Below are positions 49,935 to 58,979 of a stretch of 64,000 nucleotides of DNA, in pieces. The notes under the pieces are model-generated. The model had not been told where the DNA came from. It saw nothing but the letters and a program-made list of their open reading frames with translations, and searched no databases. Source of the stretch: JBFLVU01 sp037444825 (GTDB taxonomy: Bacteria > Acidobacteriota > UBA4820 > DSQY01); assembly GCA_037444825.1 (NCBI GenBank), contig JBBILR010000007.1, forward strand, positions 1 through 64,000, read 5' to 3'. Both the position numbers and the translations under genes were made by a program. Numbering within the stretch: the stretch's first letter is position 1; every line of letters begins with the position of its first letter.

Positions 49935-52900
49935 GGGCGCTCCTCCCCGTCCCGGCGGGTCACGAAGGACCCCGCCAGGTAGATCTTCATGGCTTCCGAT
50001 TCGTAGGTCGGGCGGATCCCCAAATCGGCCGGCCTCCACAGGCCTTCGCCGCCGATGCCGCCCTTCTCGGCGCGGGTGATCTTCACGAAGGCCTCCCGCG
50101 GCGCCCCGGTGGGGCAGTGCACGTCCGGGAGGAAGCCCTTTCCGATCCCCTGTCCGAAGAGGTTCTTCCGGACCAGCGAGTCGGTCATGAGGGTGGGCTT
50201 GAGCCAGCCGCGCGTGGCCGACTGGTGGGACCCGGAGCGGAACATCGCCTGGTAGTTCGTGCGGGGGTTCTTGGCCAGCCCGTCGGGGCGCGTCCGCTGC
50301 CCCTCCTGGGAGCCGGGGGTGGTTCCGTACATGTTGAACCACATGCGCGTGACTCCCCGCGGGGTTCCGGGGTAGTAGCGGGCCCGGCAGAGGAGGCGGG
50401 CGAAGCGGTAGTCCTTTTCGTTCTTCTGCCAGCCGCGGAAGGGGCGGTCCTCGGGGTCCCCGTCCACCCACACGTAGTCGCCGTCTTCGATCCCCAGCTC
50501 CCGGGCGTCGGCGGGGTTGACGTCCACGTACCCCTCGGTGACGAAGGGGTTCCGTTTGTCCCTTCGGTAGATGTCGCCGAAGGGGCCGAAGAGAACGGCC
50601 ACCATGTCGGTGTCGATGGGCGTGGTGTGGGCGCCGTGGCGGTATTTCGGGGTGTGGAAGACGAAGCCGTAGCCCTTCGCCCGAAGCGGGTGGCGGGAGG
50701 CCTTGGTCTCCCGCCAGGAGAGGACCACGTTGCGGCCGCACCGGGTTTCGCAGGAAAGGTCGTCCTTCGCCACGCCGTAGGCCTCGGGGCCCGCGGGGCG
50801 CAGGGCCTCGTGGGGGGGGGCCACGATGACGTTGGGCTCGTGGAAGGTGGAGTCCACCGGTTCCCGGTGAACCGGCAGGTTTTCCCCGGCCTCGATGAAC
50901 TCGTCCTCCTCCCGGTAGAACTCCAGCCGCCCGGTCTTGGTGTACCAGGGCCGGTTGTCGGCGATTTGGTCGTACCCCACCGCCTTGGGGCTGGTGCGGC
51001 TGTTGAGGAGGGCCGGGATCCCCTGGGAAGCACGTGCCTCCAGCTCCGAGAAGCGGTACCCCTTGGTGTTGGAGGAGTGGTCCAGGATGCGCTGGAGGTA
51101 GGCGTCGGTACGCCCCTGGTTCACGAAGGCCCAGACGTCGGCGAAACGGCGGTCTCCCGTGCGCTCGGCGAGCTTCTTCCCCACCAGGGCGAGGACCTCC
51201 ACGTCGCCCAGGGTTTCGAAGACCCTCCGGAGGGGGGTCCTGGGGAAGACGCACAGGAAGGGGTTGGTCACCGACGCCGTCATGTCGGGGTGCTTGAGTT
51301 CGGCCCAAGAGTCCACCCCGAAGACCACGTCCGCCCACTCGCAGGAGGTGCTCCACCACCACTCGTTGACGGCGATCATTTCGATGCGCGGGAGGACGTT
51401 CACCACGGTGTTGTAGTGCCACTTGACGTTGCCGAGGATGGAATTGGCGTTGGCGAACCAGAGGCTCTTCGTGGGGGAGGGCATGTGGGTCTTGCCGGTG
51501 AGGAGCCGGTTGCCCACCCGGAGCGGATGGTCCTCGTGGTTGTAGTAGTGGGCCGACTCGGGTCTCCAGTACTGCCGGATGCGGGCGGGCTTGGCGGGGT
51601 CCAGCTCCAGGTCGAAGGGGTTCTCGTTGATGTACTGGGGGGCGCCGTTGAACAGGGCCACCCGGTGGTTCCCCGCGAAGGACCCCACGTTCCCGCCGAT
51701 CTTCCCGACGTTTCCGGTGAGGGCCGCCAGCAGGAAGACCGCCCGGTCCTTGTTGTCGTTGTTGAAAAACTGGTTGGGCCCCATGCCCACCGCGAAGAGG
51801 GTGGTCCCGGGCGCGGCGGCGAGGTTCCTGGCCAGGGATTCCACCGCCTGGGCGGGTGCCCAGGTGAGGGCTTCGGTGGCTTCGGGGGTGAAGTGGGCCG
51901 CGTACTCCTTCACCAGGTCGAAGACGGGGCGGCAGGTGACCCGGGAGCCGTCCTTGAGGCGAACCTCCACCCGTCCCTCCAGGAGAGCATCGCCCACGGA
52001 GGAACGCTCTCCCACCTCGTCCCGGGTGACGGGCCGGGGAAGGCCCGCATTGCGATCCCACCAGACCGCGTCTCCCCACTCCCGCCGCATCTCTCCGGGG
52101 ATGAGCATCTCCCGGTGGGTTCCCGGCGGGGGCTCCTTCTCCCCCTTCGCCAGAACCCGCGTGGCGTTGGCGAGGGGAGCGGGAGCGCTCCCGAATACCT
52201 CCTCGGCCCGCAGGAGCTTCAGGGTGTCCATCCGGACCAGGAGGGGCAGGTCCGTCCACCGCTTCACGTAGGTCTCGTCGTAAAGGCGGTCCCGAAGGAG
52301 GACGTGGCAGAGCCCCAGGGCCAGAGCGGGGGTCGTCCCCGGCCGAACCACCAGGACCTGGTCTCCCTTGGTGGCGGTGGCGGAGTATTCGCAGGCGATG
52401 ACCACCACCTTGGTCCCCTTGAGGCGCGCCTCGGTGAGCCAGTGGGCGTCGGGCATCTTGGTGGTGATCCAGTTCATCCCCCAAACCACGACGGTCTGGG
52501 CGTGTTCCACGCAGGCGAGGTCGAACTCGATGGTCTGCTGCCCCGTGACCATGGGGTGGCCCGGAGGCAGGTCCGTGTGCCAGGAGTAGTTGTCGAACCC
52601 CTTGGCGCCGGAGGCTTGCTCCGGGGAAACCTTTCGGATATGGGCGTCCAGGAGGGCCATGGAGTTGGCCATGCGGTAGAAGCCCAGCACCCGCGTCATG
52701 CCAAGGAGGGGCATCCCCCCCCGGAACTTGAGGGTTCGGACGCCGGCGCCGCCGAGGGTTTCCACGGTGGCCTCGTCGTAGCCCTGGGCCAGGAGCCGCT
52801 TGCGCCCCTCCTCGCCGGAGTAGGTCGCGGCGATGTTCTCCAGCGCCGCCGCCACCAGCTCCGCCGCCTTGTCGTGGCTCACCTTCACCCATTCGTCCCT

Positions 52901-53383
52901 TCCCCGGTTGAAGTACTCCTTGGGGGGCCGGCCGTTCTCGCCGCGGGGGAAGCCGTCCTCCACCCACTTCTTGAAACCGGCCCGCACGCGGCAACCGCTG
53001 ATTCGGCGGTCCCCGTAAAAGCGCCGGGTGAGGGCCAGCCCCTTCTGGCAGACCCGGGGGTCCCACCGGTGGGTGGTCCGGTTTCCGTACAGGTCTTCCG
53101 CTTCGCCGTAGCGCATGGAGGGGCCGATGCGCGTAATCACGCCATTGCGGACGTGGGCCTTCAGAAGACAGTTGTGGGTATCGTTGGGGGCGCAGAGGAA
53201 GGTGAAGGTGGAGTCCACCCTCCAGAGGTCCCGGTAAACCTTTTCCCAACCCCTGTCGGGGTACACCGCCAACGGGTTTTCGGGGGCCTCGAGGTTCCAG
53301 GCGCCAAGGGCGGAGGAGGCCAGGGCGCCGAAGCCCGCGGCGCCCATGCGCTCCAGAAATTGCCGGCGCGACAACGGATTCAT
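49931..53383 (-). CDS. nxrA: Alpha subunit: Tat-exported type II molybdopterin oxidoreductase, NxrA/NarG-like
   Basis: An 1150-residue catalytic subunit binding Mo-bis-MGD. Tat signal SRRQFLE with a hydrophobic core (residues 5-30) sends it to the periplasm. The FS0 cluster site reads C64-x3-D68-x3-C72 and C112 (FLCAPNDTHNC). The Asp that binds Mo in type II enzymes is D271 in WHTDLPPGHP, followed by PDAHW. TFLCAPNDTH and the DLYGNRTT and KMPDAHW stretches recall NxrA of nitrite oxidisers, which interconverts nitrite and nitrate. A periplasmic nitrate reductase or another oxyanion is also possible. Overlaps by 4 bp on both sides. Confidence 0.85.
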   Translation of the reverse strand: MNPLSRRQFLERMGAAGFGALASSALGAWNLEAPENPLAVYPDRGWEKVYRDLWRVDSTFTFLCAPNDTHNCLLKAHVRNGVITRIGPSMRYGEAEDLYGNRTTHRWDPRVCQKGLALTRRFYGDRRISGCRVRAGFKKWVEDGFPRGENGRPPKEYFNRGRDEWVKVSHDKAAELVAAALENIAATYSGEEGRKRLLAQGYDEATVETLGGAGVRTLKFRGGMPLLGMTRVLGFYRMANSMALLDAHIRKVSPEQASGAKGFDNYSWHTDLPPGHPMVTGQQTIEFDLACVEHAQTVVVWGMNWITTKMPDAHWLTEARLKGTKVVVIACEYSATATKGDQVLVVRPGTTPALALGLCHVLLRDRLYDETYVKRWTDLPLLVRMDTLKLLRAEEVFGSAPAPLANATRVLAKGEKEPPPGTHREMLIPGEMRREWGDAVWWDRNAGLPRPVTRDEVGERSSVGDALLEGRVEVRLKDGSRVTCRPVFDLVKEYAAHFTPEATEALTWAPAQAVESLARNLAAAPGTTLFAVGMGPNQFFNNDNKDRAVFLLAALTGNVGKIGGNVGSFAGNHRVALFNGAPQYINENPFDLELDPAKPARIRQYWRPESAHYYNHEDHPLRVGNRLLTGKTHMPSPTKSLWFANANSILGNVKWHYNTVVNVLPRIEMIAVNEWWWSTSCEWADVVFGVDSWAELKHPDMTASVTNPFLCVFPRTPLRRVFETLGDVEVLALVGKKLAERTGDRRFADVWAFVNQGRTDAYLQRILDHSSNTKGYRFSELEARASQGIPALLNSRTSPKAVGYDQIADNRPWYTKTGRLEFYREEDEFIEAGENLPVHREPVDSTFHEPNVIVAPPHEALRPAGPEAYGVAKDDLSCETRCGRNVVLSWRETKASRHPLRAKGYGFVFHTPKYRHGAHTTPIDTDMVAVLFGPFGDIYRRDKRNPFVTEGYVDVNPADARELGIEDGDYVWVDGDPEDRPFRGWQKNEKDYRFARLLCRARYYPGTPRGVTRMWFNMYGTTPGSQEGQRTRPDGLAKNPRTNYQAMFRSGSHQSATRGWLKPTLMTDSLVRKNLFGQGIGKGFLPDVHCPTGAPREAFVKITRAEKGGIGGEGLWRPADLGIRPTYESEAMKIYLAGSFVTRRDGEERP

Positions 53384-55047
53384 GGCTTTCTCTCCTCCCA
53401 GCTGCGAAGGTGGGCCACCAGGGCCTCCACTTCCTTCGGGGAAAGGGCGGGACGAACGGCGGAGGGCCGCGTGAAGGCCTCCATGGCCGTTCCCCGCCGG
53501 CCTCGGGATACGGTTTCGAAGAGGTATCGGTCCGTGGCGCTTTCCAGAAGCACGGGGTTGCGGAGCATGGGGCCTTCCCCTCCTTCCCCCTGGGGGCCGT
53601 GGCACCCGGAACAGTAGGCTCCGTAAAGGCGGCCGCCCAGGCCCTCCGGATCCTTCGCCCAGCGGCGGGGCTCCAACGAGGGCGGGGGGGCGGGTACACC
53701 CCCCAAGTCCCGGATGTACGAGACCAGGGTGGCGATTTCTCCGGGTCTGAGCCCCCCCTCCTTCTCTCCCCAGGCCGGCATGCGCCGCCCGGGCCTCCCC
53801 TTGCGGAGGGTGGTGGCCAGAAAGTCGTCGGAGGCGACGGCCAGGAAATCGGGGTTGGCGATGGCCGGAAAGGCCGGCATTCCCGGGTAGCGCATCCCCT
53901 GGCCCTGGCTCCCGTGGCAGGCGGCGCAGAAGGTCCCGTAGAGGGTGGGGCCGTCGGTGGCGAACTCCCGCTCCCCGAAGCGCTCCACCCGGATCCGGTC
54001 CTTGGGCCAGAAGGCGTCCGGGACTTCGGTTCGACGAAGGGAGAGAAGGTAGTAAACCAGCATGTCGATCTGGGGTTCGCTAAGGCCCAGGACCGGCATC
54101 TGCGAGCCGGGAACCAGTTTGCCCGGCGCGCGGAAGTGCTCGGCGAGCCAGCGGTCCAACCCCTTTCCACCCGGAACGTGCGTAAAATCCAGGCGTCCCG
54201 GGTCCTTCAAGCCCTCTTTCGTGAGGTCGGGGCCGTCGTCCCCGCCCACTCCTTCCACCTTGTGGCACCCACGGCAGCCGAGGGAATGAAAGAGGGCCTT
54301 GGCCTCCATGAGGCCGGGGGCCCCCACCCTGGAGCGGAGGTACGTGGAAAGGGATTCACGCTCCTGCTCCGTGAGAGGCCCGAAGGAGGCGGCCCACGCC
54401 TGACTCTTGCGCTCCTTCCAGGCCGCGAGGTGGTTTTCGTACCAGTCCAGGGCGAACCCCCGGGCTCCCGCGCGGGAGAGGTCCGGCCCCTCCATCCCCC
54501 CGGCCCCGCCGGGCCGCATGGTCCCCCCCCGTCCGTCCACGCGGTGGCAGGCCAGGCAGTCCTTCGCCTCGAAAAGGCGGCGTCCTTTCTCCAGCCGGGC
54601 CAGGTTCGTGACCGGGAGGTGGGTGTGGCAGGTCCCGCAACCGGCGTAGGCGTACTTCTTTGGAATCATGGGGAGGGGCCAGAACTCCACGTTGCCGTGG
54701 GCGGCCTCCTTCTCGGTGGCCCTCCCCTGGCCCCCGTGGCAGGGGGTGCAGCCGAAGGCCTGGGGATCGTGCCCCACCGGGGGGTGGGACCGGACCACCG
54801 CCGGGCCCGTGGCGTCCTGTTCCCCCGGAGCCATGGCCAGATGGCAGGACACGCATCGGTCGGCCACCTTCAAGGAGGGGAGGTAGACCTGCCGGAGACG
54901 GACCGCGGCCCGCTGCCCCCCCGACCGGGAGGCGCGCTGAATGCGGCGCCACTCGGAGAAGACGTGCTCCTGCGCCAAGGCCACTCCCAGGAGGGCCAAG
55001 GTGACCAAGCTGGAAAGAAGCAGAAGGACCTTGTTTCGGGTCGTCAT
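53380..55047 (-). CDS. Seven-haem periplasmic cytochrome c
   Basis: A 555-residue protein with an N-terminal signal or anchor helix (about residues 7-26) and seven CxxCH haem sites: C65, C100, C137, C164, C258, C374 and C479. The first three lie in a compact N-terminal multihaem domain. The next four sit in separate mono-haem cytochrome c domains, with Met ligands likely in MPVL, MPAF and MPAW-type segments. It could wire the cytochrome b/Rieske unit to the Mo enzyme. Start lies one base before the cytochrome b stop; stop overlaps alpha as ATGA. Confidence 0.88.
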   Translation of the reverse strand: MTTRNKVLLLLSSLVTLALLGVALAQEHVFSEWRRIQRASRSGGQRAAVRLRQVYLPSLKVADRCVSCHLAMAPGEQDATGPAVVRSHPPVGHDPQAFGCTPCHGGQGRATEKEAAHGNVEFWPLPMIPKKYAYAGCGTCHTHLPVTNLARLEKGRRLFEAKDCLACHRVDGRGGTMRPGGAGGMEGPDLSRAGARGFALDWYENHLAAWKERKSQAWAASFGPLTEQERESLSTYLRSRVGAPGLMEAKALFHSLGCRGCHKVEGVGGDDGPDLTKEGLKDPGRLDFTHVPGGKGLDRWLAEHFRAPGKLVPGSQMPVLGLSEPQIDMLVYYLLSLRRTEVPDAFWPKDRIRVERFGEREFATDGPTLYGTFCAACHGSQGQGMRYPGMPAFPAIANPDFLAVASDDFLATTLRKGRPGRRMPAWGEKEGGLRPGEIATLVSYIRDLGGVPAPPPSLEPRRWAKDPEGLGGRLYGAYCSGCHGPQGEGGEGPMLRNPVLLESATDRYLFETVSRGRRGTAMEAFTRPSAVRPALSPKEVEALVAHLRSWEERKP

Positions 55048-55048
55048 G

Positions 55049-56587
55049 TCAGTGCTTCGGCCAGAGGGCCGGGCTCCAGTAGAAGGTCCAATTGGGGCCG
55101 CGGAAGTAGGTCCCGATGACCGTCAGGATCACGAACCCCGCCAGAAAGCAGGTGAAAAGGGCGGTGGCGCCGGCGCGCGTGGAGCCGTAGCGCCGCGCCG
55201 CCCAGAGGGAGTGGACGGCGTAGAGCGCGGTGATCACCGTCCCCGGGTTTAGGGCCGTGACCACCAGCTGGGGGATGTGCGGGAACCATTCGCGAAGCCA
55301 CCCGAAGCGGATGGCGAAAGCCTCCACTCCCAGGGAGGCGGCCAACCCGAAGCCGGCGGAGAGCAGAGCCAGCCTTCCTCCTCCGGGCCCGCCGAACCAG
55401 AGGCCGGTCCCCTCCTCTTCCCGATCCAGGTACGGAATGAGCCCCAGGCCGAGGAGGGTGAGGAGGGGAATGCCGAGCCCTCCCATAAAGGCGGAAAAAG
55501 ACACCAGTTCCTGAAGCCCCAGGAAGTACCAGGGGGCCTTGGCGGGGTTTTCCGGAACCAGGGGGTTGGCCGGCTCCTTCAAGGGGGCGTTCCAAAGGAT
55601 GGAGAGCGCCAAACACAGCGCCACGGTCGCCATGAAGACCGCCGCCTCCCCGTAGAAAAGGTGGGGGAGGGAGGGCAGGGTGTTTTCCGGCCCTCTCCCC
55701 ACGGCGGCGCTCTTTCCTCGAACCAGACAGGCGAGGTGGTAGGTCTTCCGGGGCTCCTGCGTGAAGACGGGCAACGTCCCCTCCGGCAAGGGGCCGAGAC
55801 GCTCGTCGGCGTCCTTCGGCCGGGCCAGGCCCCCGTCCTTTCGGATGCGCCAGAAGTGGACCGCCGCCAGCGCGCCGAGGAGGAGGGGCAGGATCATGAC
55901 GTGGAGAAGGTAGAACCGGATCAGGGCCTCCTCCCCCACCGTGTCGGAGCCGAGGAGCAGCAAGCGCTGGAAGCCCCCGGGGTCGAAGTGAGAAGTGATG
56001 CCGAGGGCGTCCGTGACCTCCCGGGGGGACTGGGCGATGTTGGCCCCGATGGTGATGGCCCAGAAGCCCAGCTGGTCCCACGGGAGGAGATACCCGGTGA
56101 AGGAGAGCCCCAGGGTGACCACGAGGAGCAGGAGGCCCACCACCCAGTTGAACTCCCGGGGCCTCCGGTAGGACCCCGTGTAGAAGACCCGGGCCATGTG
56201 GAGGATCACCGCCACCACCATGACGTTGGCCGCCCAGCGGTGGATGTTCCGGATGAAGCGCCCGGTGGGGACCACGAAGTGGATGTCCTGGATGGAGGCG
56301 TAGGCCGCCTCGGGGTGCGGCTTGTAGTAGAACATCAGCAAGACGCCGGTGATGAGAGTCAGCAGGAAGGCCGACGTGCAGGCCACGCCCAGGCCCCAGG
56401 TGGTGGACCACCGGAGGCTCCAGCGGTGGACCCGCACCGATTGAAAATGGAGGAAGACGTTTCCGAAGACGAAGGTGGACCGGCTCCGGTCGCTGACGGG
56501 GGCGCCTCCCCTGGCGAAGGAATCGCGGAAGGTCGCCGGCAGCGAGCGAAGGTTGGCCCAGAGAGCCTGCAGTCCGCCGCGCGTCAT
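55049..56587 (-). CDS. Cytochrome b (b6f-type, with subunit IV-like C-terminus)
   Basis: A 512-residue membrane protein. Two haem-binding His pairs lie in the second and fourth helices: H116-x13-H130 and H229-x14-H244. The x14 spacing in the second pair is that of cytochrome b6 rather than mitochondrial b. APWYFLGLQEL stands where PEWY marks the quinol-oxidation site, and three to four more helices follow, as in subunit IV. With the Rieske protein it would oxidise or reduce quinone. ATGA overlap with the Rieske gene. Confidence 0.88.
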   Translation of the reverse strand: MTRGGLQALWANLRSLPATFRDSFARGGAPVSDRSRSTFVFGNVFLHFQSVRVHRWSLRWSTTWGLGVACTSAFLLTLITGVLLMFYYKPHPEAAYASIQDIHFVVPTGRFIRNIHRWAANVMVVAVILHMARVFYTGSYRRPREFNWVVGLLLLVVTLGLSFTGYLLPWDQLGFWAITIGANIAQSPREVTDALGITSHFDPGGFQRLLLLGSDTVGEEALIRFYLLHVMILPLLLGALAAVHFWRIRKDGGLARPKDADERLGPLPEGTLPVFTQEPRKTYHLACLVRGKSAAVGRGPENTLPSLPHLFYGEAAVFMATVALCLALSILWNAPLKEPANPLVPENPAKAPWYFLGLQELVSFSAFMGGLGIPLLTLLGLGLIPYLDREEEGTGLWFGGPGGGRLALLSAGFGLAASLGVEAFAIRFGWLREWFPHIPQLVVTALNPGTVITALYAVHSLWAARRYGSTRAGATALFTCFLAGFVILTVIGTYFRGPNWTFYWSPALWPKH

Positions 56588-57063
56588 AGGGGCACCTTGG
56601 TCCCGGCCGGGACGGTTTCCCCCTCGTCCACCACCACGCGCCCCCCCCGCACCTGCACCTTGAACCAGGGGAGCTGGCGGGGCGCCGGGCCTTTGATCAC
56701 GCTTCCGTCGGGCGCGAAGCGCGATCCGTGGCAGGGGCAGTCGAAGCCCGTGGGGGAGGGGTTCACGATGCACCCCAGGTGGGTGCACACTCGGCTGACG
56801 GCGAAGACCCCCTCGTGGTCTCGAAAGACGGCCACCGTGCGGCCGGCGGGGAGGTACGGCGTTCCCGGATCCATGGACCCCGGGAGATCCACGGCGAACT
56901 TGCGCGAGGGGGAGCTGAGGACCGCCGCCTTGGGCAGCCTTAGGATCCCCAGACCCGCCGCGAAGAGGGCCGTTCCCGCCGCCCAGAGGGCGGCCATTCC
57001 CAGGAAATCCCGCCGGCCGACGGGTTCGGGAGCGAGACGGGGCGAACGTTCCTCGGCGCTCAT
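56584..57063 (-). CDS. Membrane-anchored Rieske Fe-S protein
   Basis: A 159-residue Rieske subunit. A Tat-like anchor GRRDFLGMAALWAAG (residues 17-31) precedes the cluster domain with CTHLGC (C93, H95, C98) and CPCHG (C109, C111, H112), giving the [2Fe-2S] ligands and the disulfide. It is the partner of the cytochrome b encoded next. The ATG at 57063 follows GGAGG and overlaps the upstream stop as ATGA. Confidence 0.9.
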   Translation of the reverse strand: MSAEERSPRLAPEPVGRRDFLGMAALWAAGTALFAAGLGILRLPKAAVLSSPSRKFAVDLPGSMDPGTPYLPAGRTVAVFRDHEGVFAVSRVCTHLGCIVNPSPTGFDCPCHGSRFAPDGSVIKGPAPRQLPWFKVQVRGGRVVVDEGETVPAGTKVPL

Positions 57064-58979
57064 GAAGACCTCCAGCGGGTGGAGAAGGTCACCCGTTCCA
57101 TGGTGACGGCTTCGGTGGGGCAACGGTGGGCGCAAAGGGCGCACCGAATGCAGCGTTCCTCGTCCTTCAAGATGGCCGAGGCGCCTTCGAGATCCTTGGA
57201 GCCGAGCGCGGACTGCGCCGCCTCGAGCAGTTCGGGCGTGGGTTCCAACTCATCCAGGGAGACCAGCTTGAGGCAGAGGGTGGGGCAAACGTCGGCGCAC
57301 CCCCCGCACAGGACGCAACGGCTCCCGTCGAAGACGGGGGTCACGCCGCAGTCGAGGCAGCGCCCCGCCTCCCTCCTGGCCTCTCCTTCCTCGTAGCCTC
57401 TTTCCACCAGGCGGTCGGGGGACTTGAGCCGTTCCTCGGGGGGAAGCACGGGAACGGGCACGCGAGGGACGGACTCGTACCCCCTTTCCCGCCGGTAGGC
57501 TTCGCGGAGCCGGAAGGAGGTGGAAACCTCCTCTTCGAGCCGGCGCCCCGTGAGGTAGGAGTAGATGGATCGGGCGGCGGCCTTGCCGGAGGCCACGGCG
57601 TCGATCAGAAGCCGCGTGCCGTGGGCCAGGTCCCCGGCCACGAAGACGCCGGGGGCGGTGGTGGCGAGGGTTTTGGGATCCACCTGGGGCCAGCCGGGCC
57701 GGGCCAGGACGATGTCCTCTCCGCCCGGCTCCAGGAAGGAGGCGTCGGGAGCCTGCCCCACGGCCAGGAGTACGGTGTCGCAGGAAAGGCGAATCGTGTC
57801 GGCGTCGTCGTAGACCGGAGCGAAGCGCCGGTTCTCGTCGTACACGCGCAGGCAACGCCGAAAGCGGATCCCCGTGACGCGGCCTTCGCCGTCCCTCTCG
57901 ATTTCCAGGGGGCCCCAGCCGTTCAAGCGCTCGATGCCCTCCTCGTCGCCCTCGAGGATTTCCTGGGTGTCGGCGGGCATCTCCTCCAGCGTTTCCAGGG
58001 ACACCAGGCGGACCCTCGCCGTGCCGGGGCGGCGGGCGGCGGTCCGGGCCGTGTCGTAGGCGATTTGCCGCAAGACGGTGCGGGCCACGTCGTAGGCCAC
58101 GTTTCCGCCCCCCACCACCACCACGTCCCGGCCGATGGAGAGCGGCTCGCCCAGGGCGGCGGAGCGGAGGAGGTCCACCCCTCCGAAGACCCCGGGGCCT
58201 CCCTCCCCCGGCAGCCCCAGCCGGCGGGAGGACTTGGCCCCCACGGCGAGCACCACCGCGGCGAATTGGCGCCTCAGGTCCGCCAGCGTCACATCCCGGC
58301 CCACGCGGACCCCGCAGCGGATCTCCACCCCCAGGGCGCGAATCACCTCCACTTCCCACCGGATGAGATCCCGGGGAAGGCGGTAGGATGGGACGCCCAC
58401 CACCAGCATCCCGGCGGGAACCGGCTCCATCTCGAAGACCACGGGGCGGAACCCCATCAGGGCCAGGTCGTGGGCCGCCGAAAGCCCCGCGGGGCCCGAG
58501 CCCACGATGGCCACCCCTTCCCCGTTCCCCGGCGCGAAGAGCCCTTCGCTCTGGGACCGGAGGAGGGCCGCCATTTCCTCCGCCCCTTCGCAGACGCCGT
58601 CCCTTCGGGACCGCAGCCGCCGGAGGGCCTCCTCCGCCGGAAGGTCCTCGAGGCCCGCCCGGGCGCAGGCGAAGCGCTTCAAGGCCCGAATGGCGATGGG
58701 GCGGTCCAGCGCGAAGAACAGCCCGTCCGAGTCGGTGCGGGGGATGCGCCCCCGCCGGCAGGACGCCTCGCAGGGGGCCCCGCAAACCCTCCCGCAGATG
58801 GAGGCGAAAGGGTTGGGACCCCGGGCGATGAAGTACGCCTCCTCGTAGCGGCCTTCGGCGATGGCCCTCACGTACCCCCGCGCGTCGGTGTGAACGGGAC
58901 AGGCGTCCTGGCAGGAAACGAGCCTACAGTGGTGGTCTTCGCGGGGCAGAACCGCCCGGAGATTCGTGGGACCGGTCAT
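57060..58979 (-). CDS. GltD-like FAD/NAD(P) oxidoreductase with N- and C-terminal Fe-S clusters
   Basis: A 639-residue cytoplasmic protein. N-terminal cysteines (C18, C23, C27; C62, C66, C70, C74) form the two-cluster domain of GltD-type small subunits. FAD site VAIVGSGPAGLSAA follows near residue 160 and NAD(P) site VVVVGGGNVAYDVA near 290. The C-terminus adds a CLDC pair and two ferredoxin motifs, CVLCGGCADVCP and CIRCALCAHRCP. No partner GltB is present. In this operon it could pass electrons between NAD(P)H and the Rieske/b complex, or to quinone. Confidence 0.82.
   Translation of the reverse strand: MTGPTNLRAVLPREDHHCRLVSCQDACPVHTDARGYVRAIAEGRYEEAYFIARGPNPFASICGRVCGAPCEASCRRGRIPRTDSDGLFFALDRPIAIRALKRFACARAGLEDLPAEEALRRLRSRRDGVCEGAEEMAALLRSQSEGLFAPGNGEGVAIVGSGPAGLSAAHDLALMGFRPVVFEMEPVPAGMLVVGVPSYRLPRDLIRWEVEVIRALGVEIRCGVRVGRDVTLADLRRQFAAVVLAVGAKSSRRLGLPGEGGPGVFGGVDLLRSAALGEPLSIGRDVVVVGGGNVAYDVARTVLRQIAYDTARTAARRPGTARVRLVSLETLEEMPADTQEILEGDEEGIERLNGWGPLEIERDGEGRVTGIRFRRCLRVYDENRRFAPVYDDADTIRLSCDTVLLAVGQAPDASFLEPGGEDIVLARPGWPQVDPKTLATTAPGVFVAGDLAHGTRLLIDAVASGKAAARSIYSYLTGRRLEEEVSTSFRLREAYRRERGYESVPRVPVPVLPPEERLKSPDRLVERGYEEGEARREAGRCLDCGVTPVFDGSRCVLCGGCADVCPTLCLKLVSLDELEPTPELLEAAQSALGSKDLEGASAILKDEERCIRCALCAHRCPTEAVTMERVTFSTRWRSS

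Noticed and set aside
50117..53617. Very long plus-strand open frame opposite the Mo alpha subunit
   Set aside because: Val/Gly/His-rich translation without family features; antisense of a real gene in GC-rich DNA.
49935..54170. Minus-strand frame that extends the beta subunit upstream to over 1700 residues
   Set aside because: The part before the ATG at 49934 is a shadow of alpha and of the cytochrome c; beta begins at a proper ATG overlapping the alpha stop.
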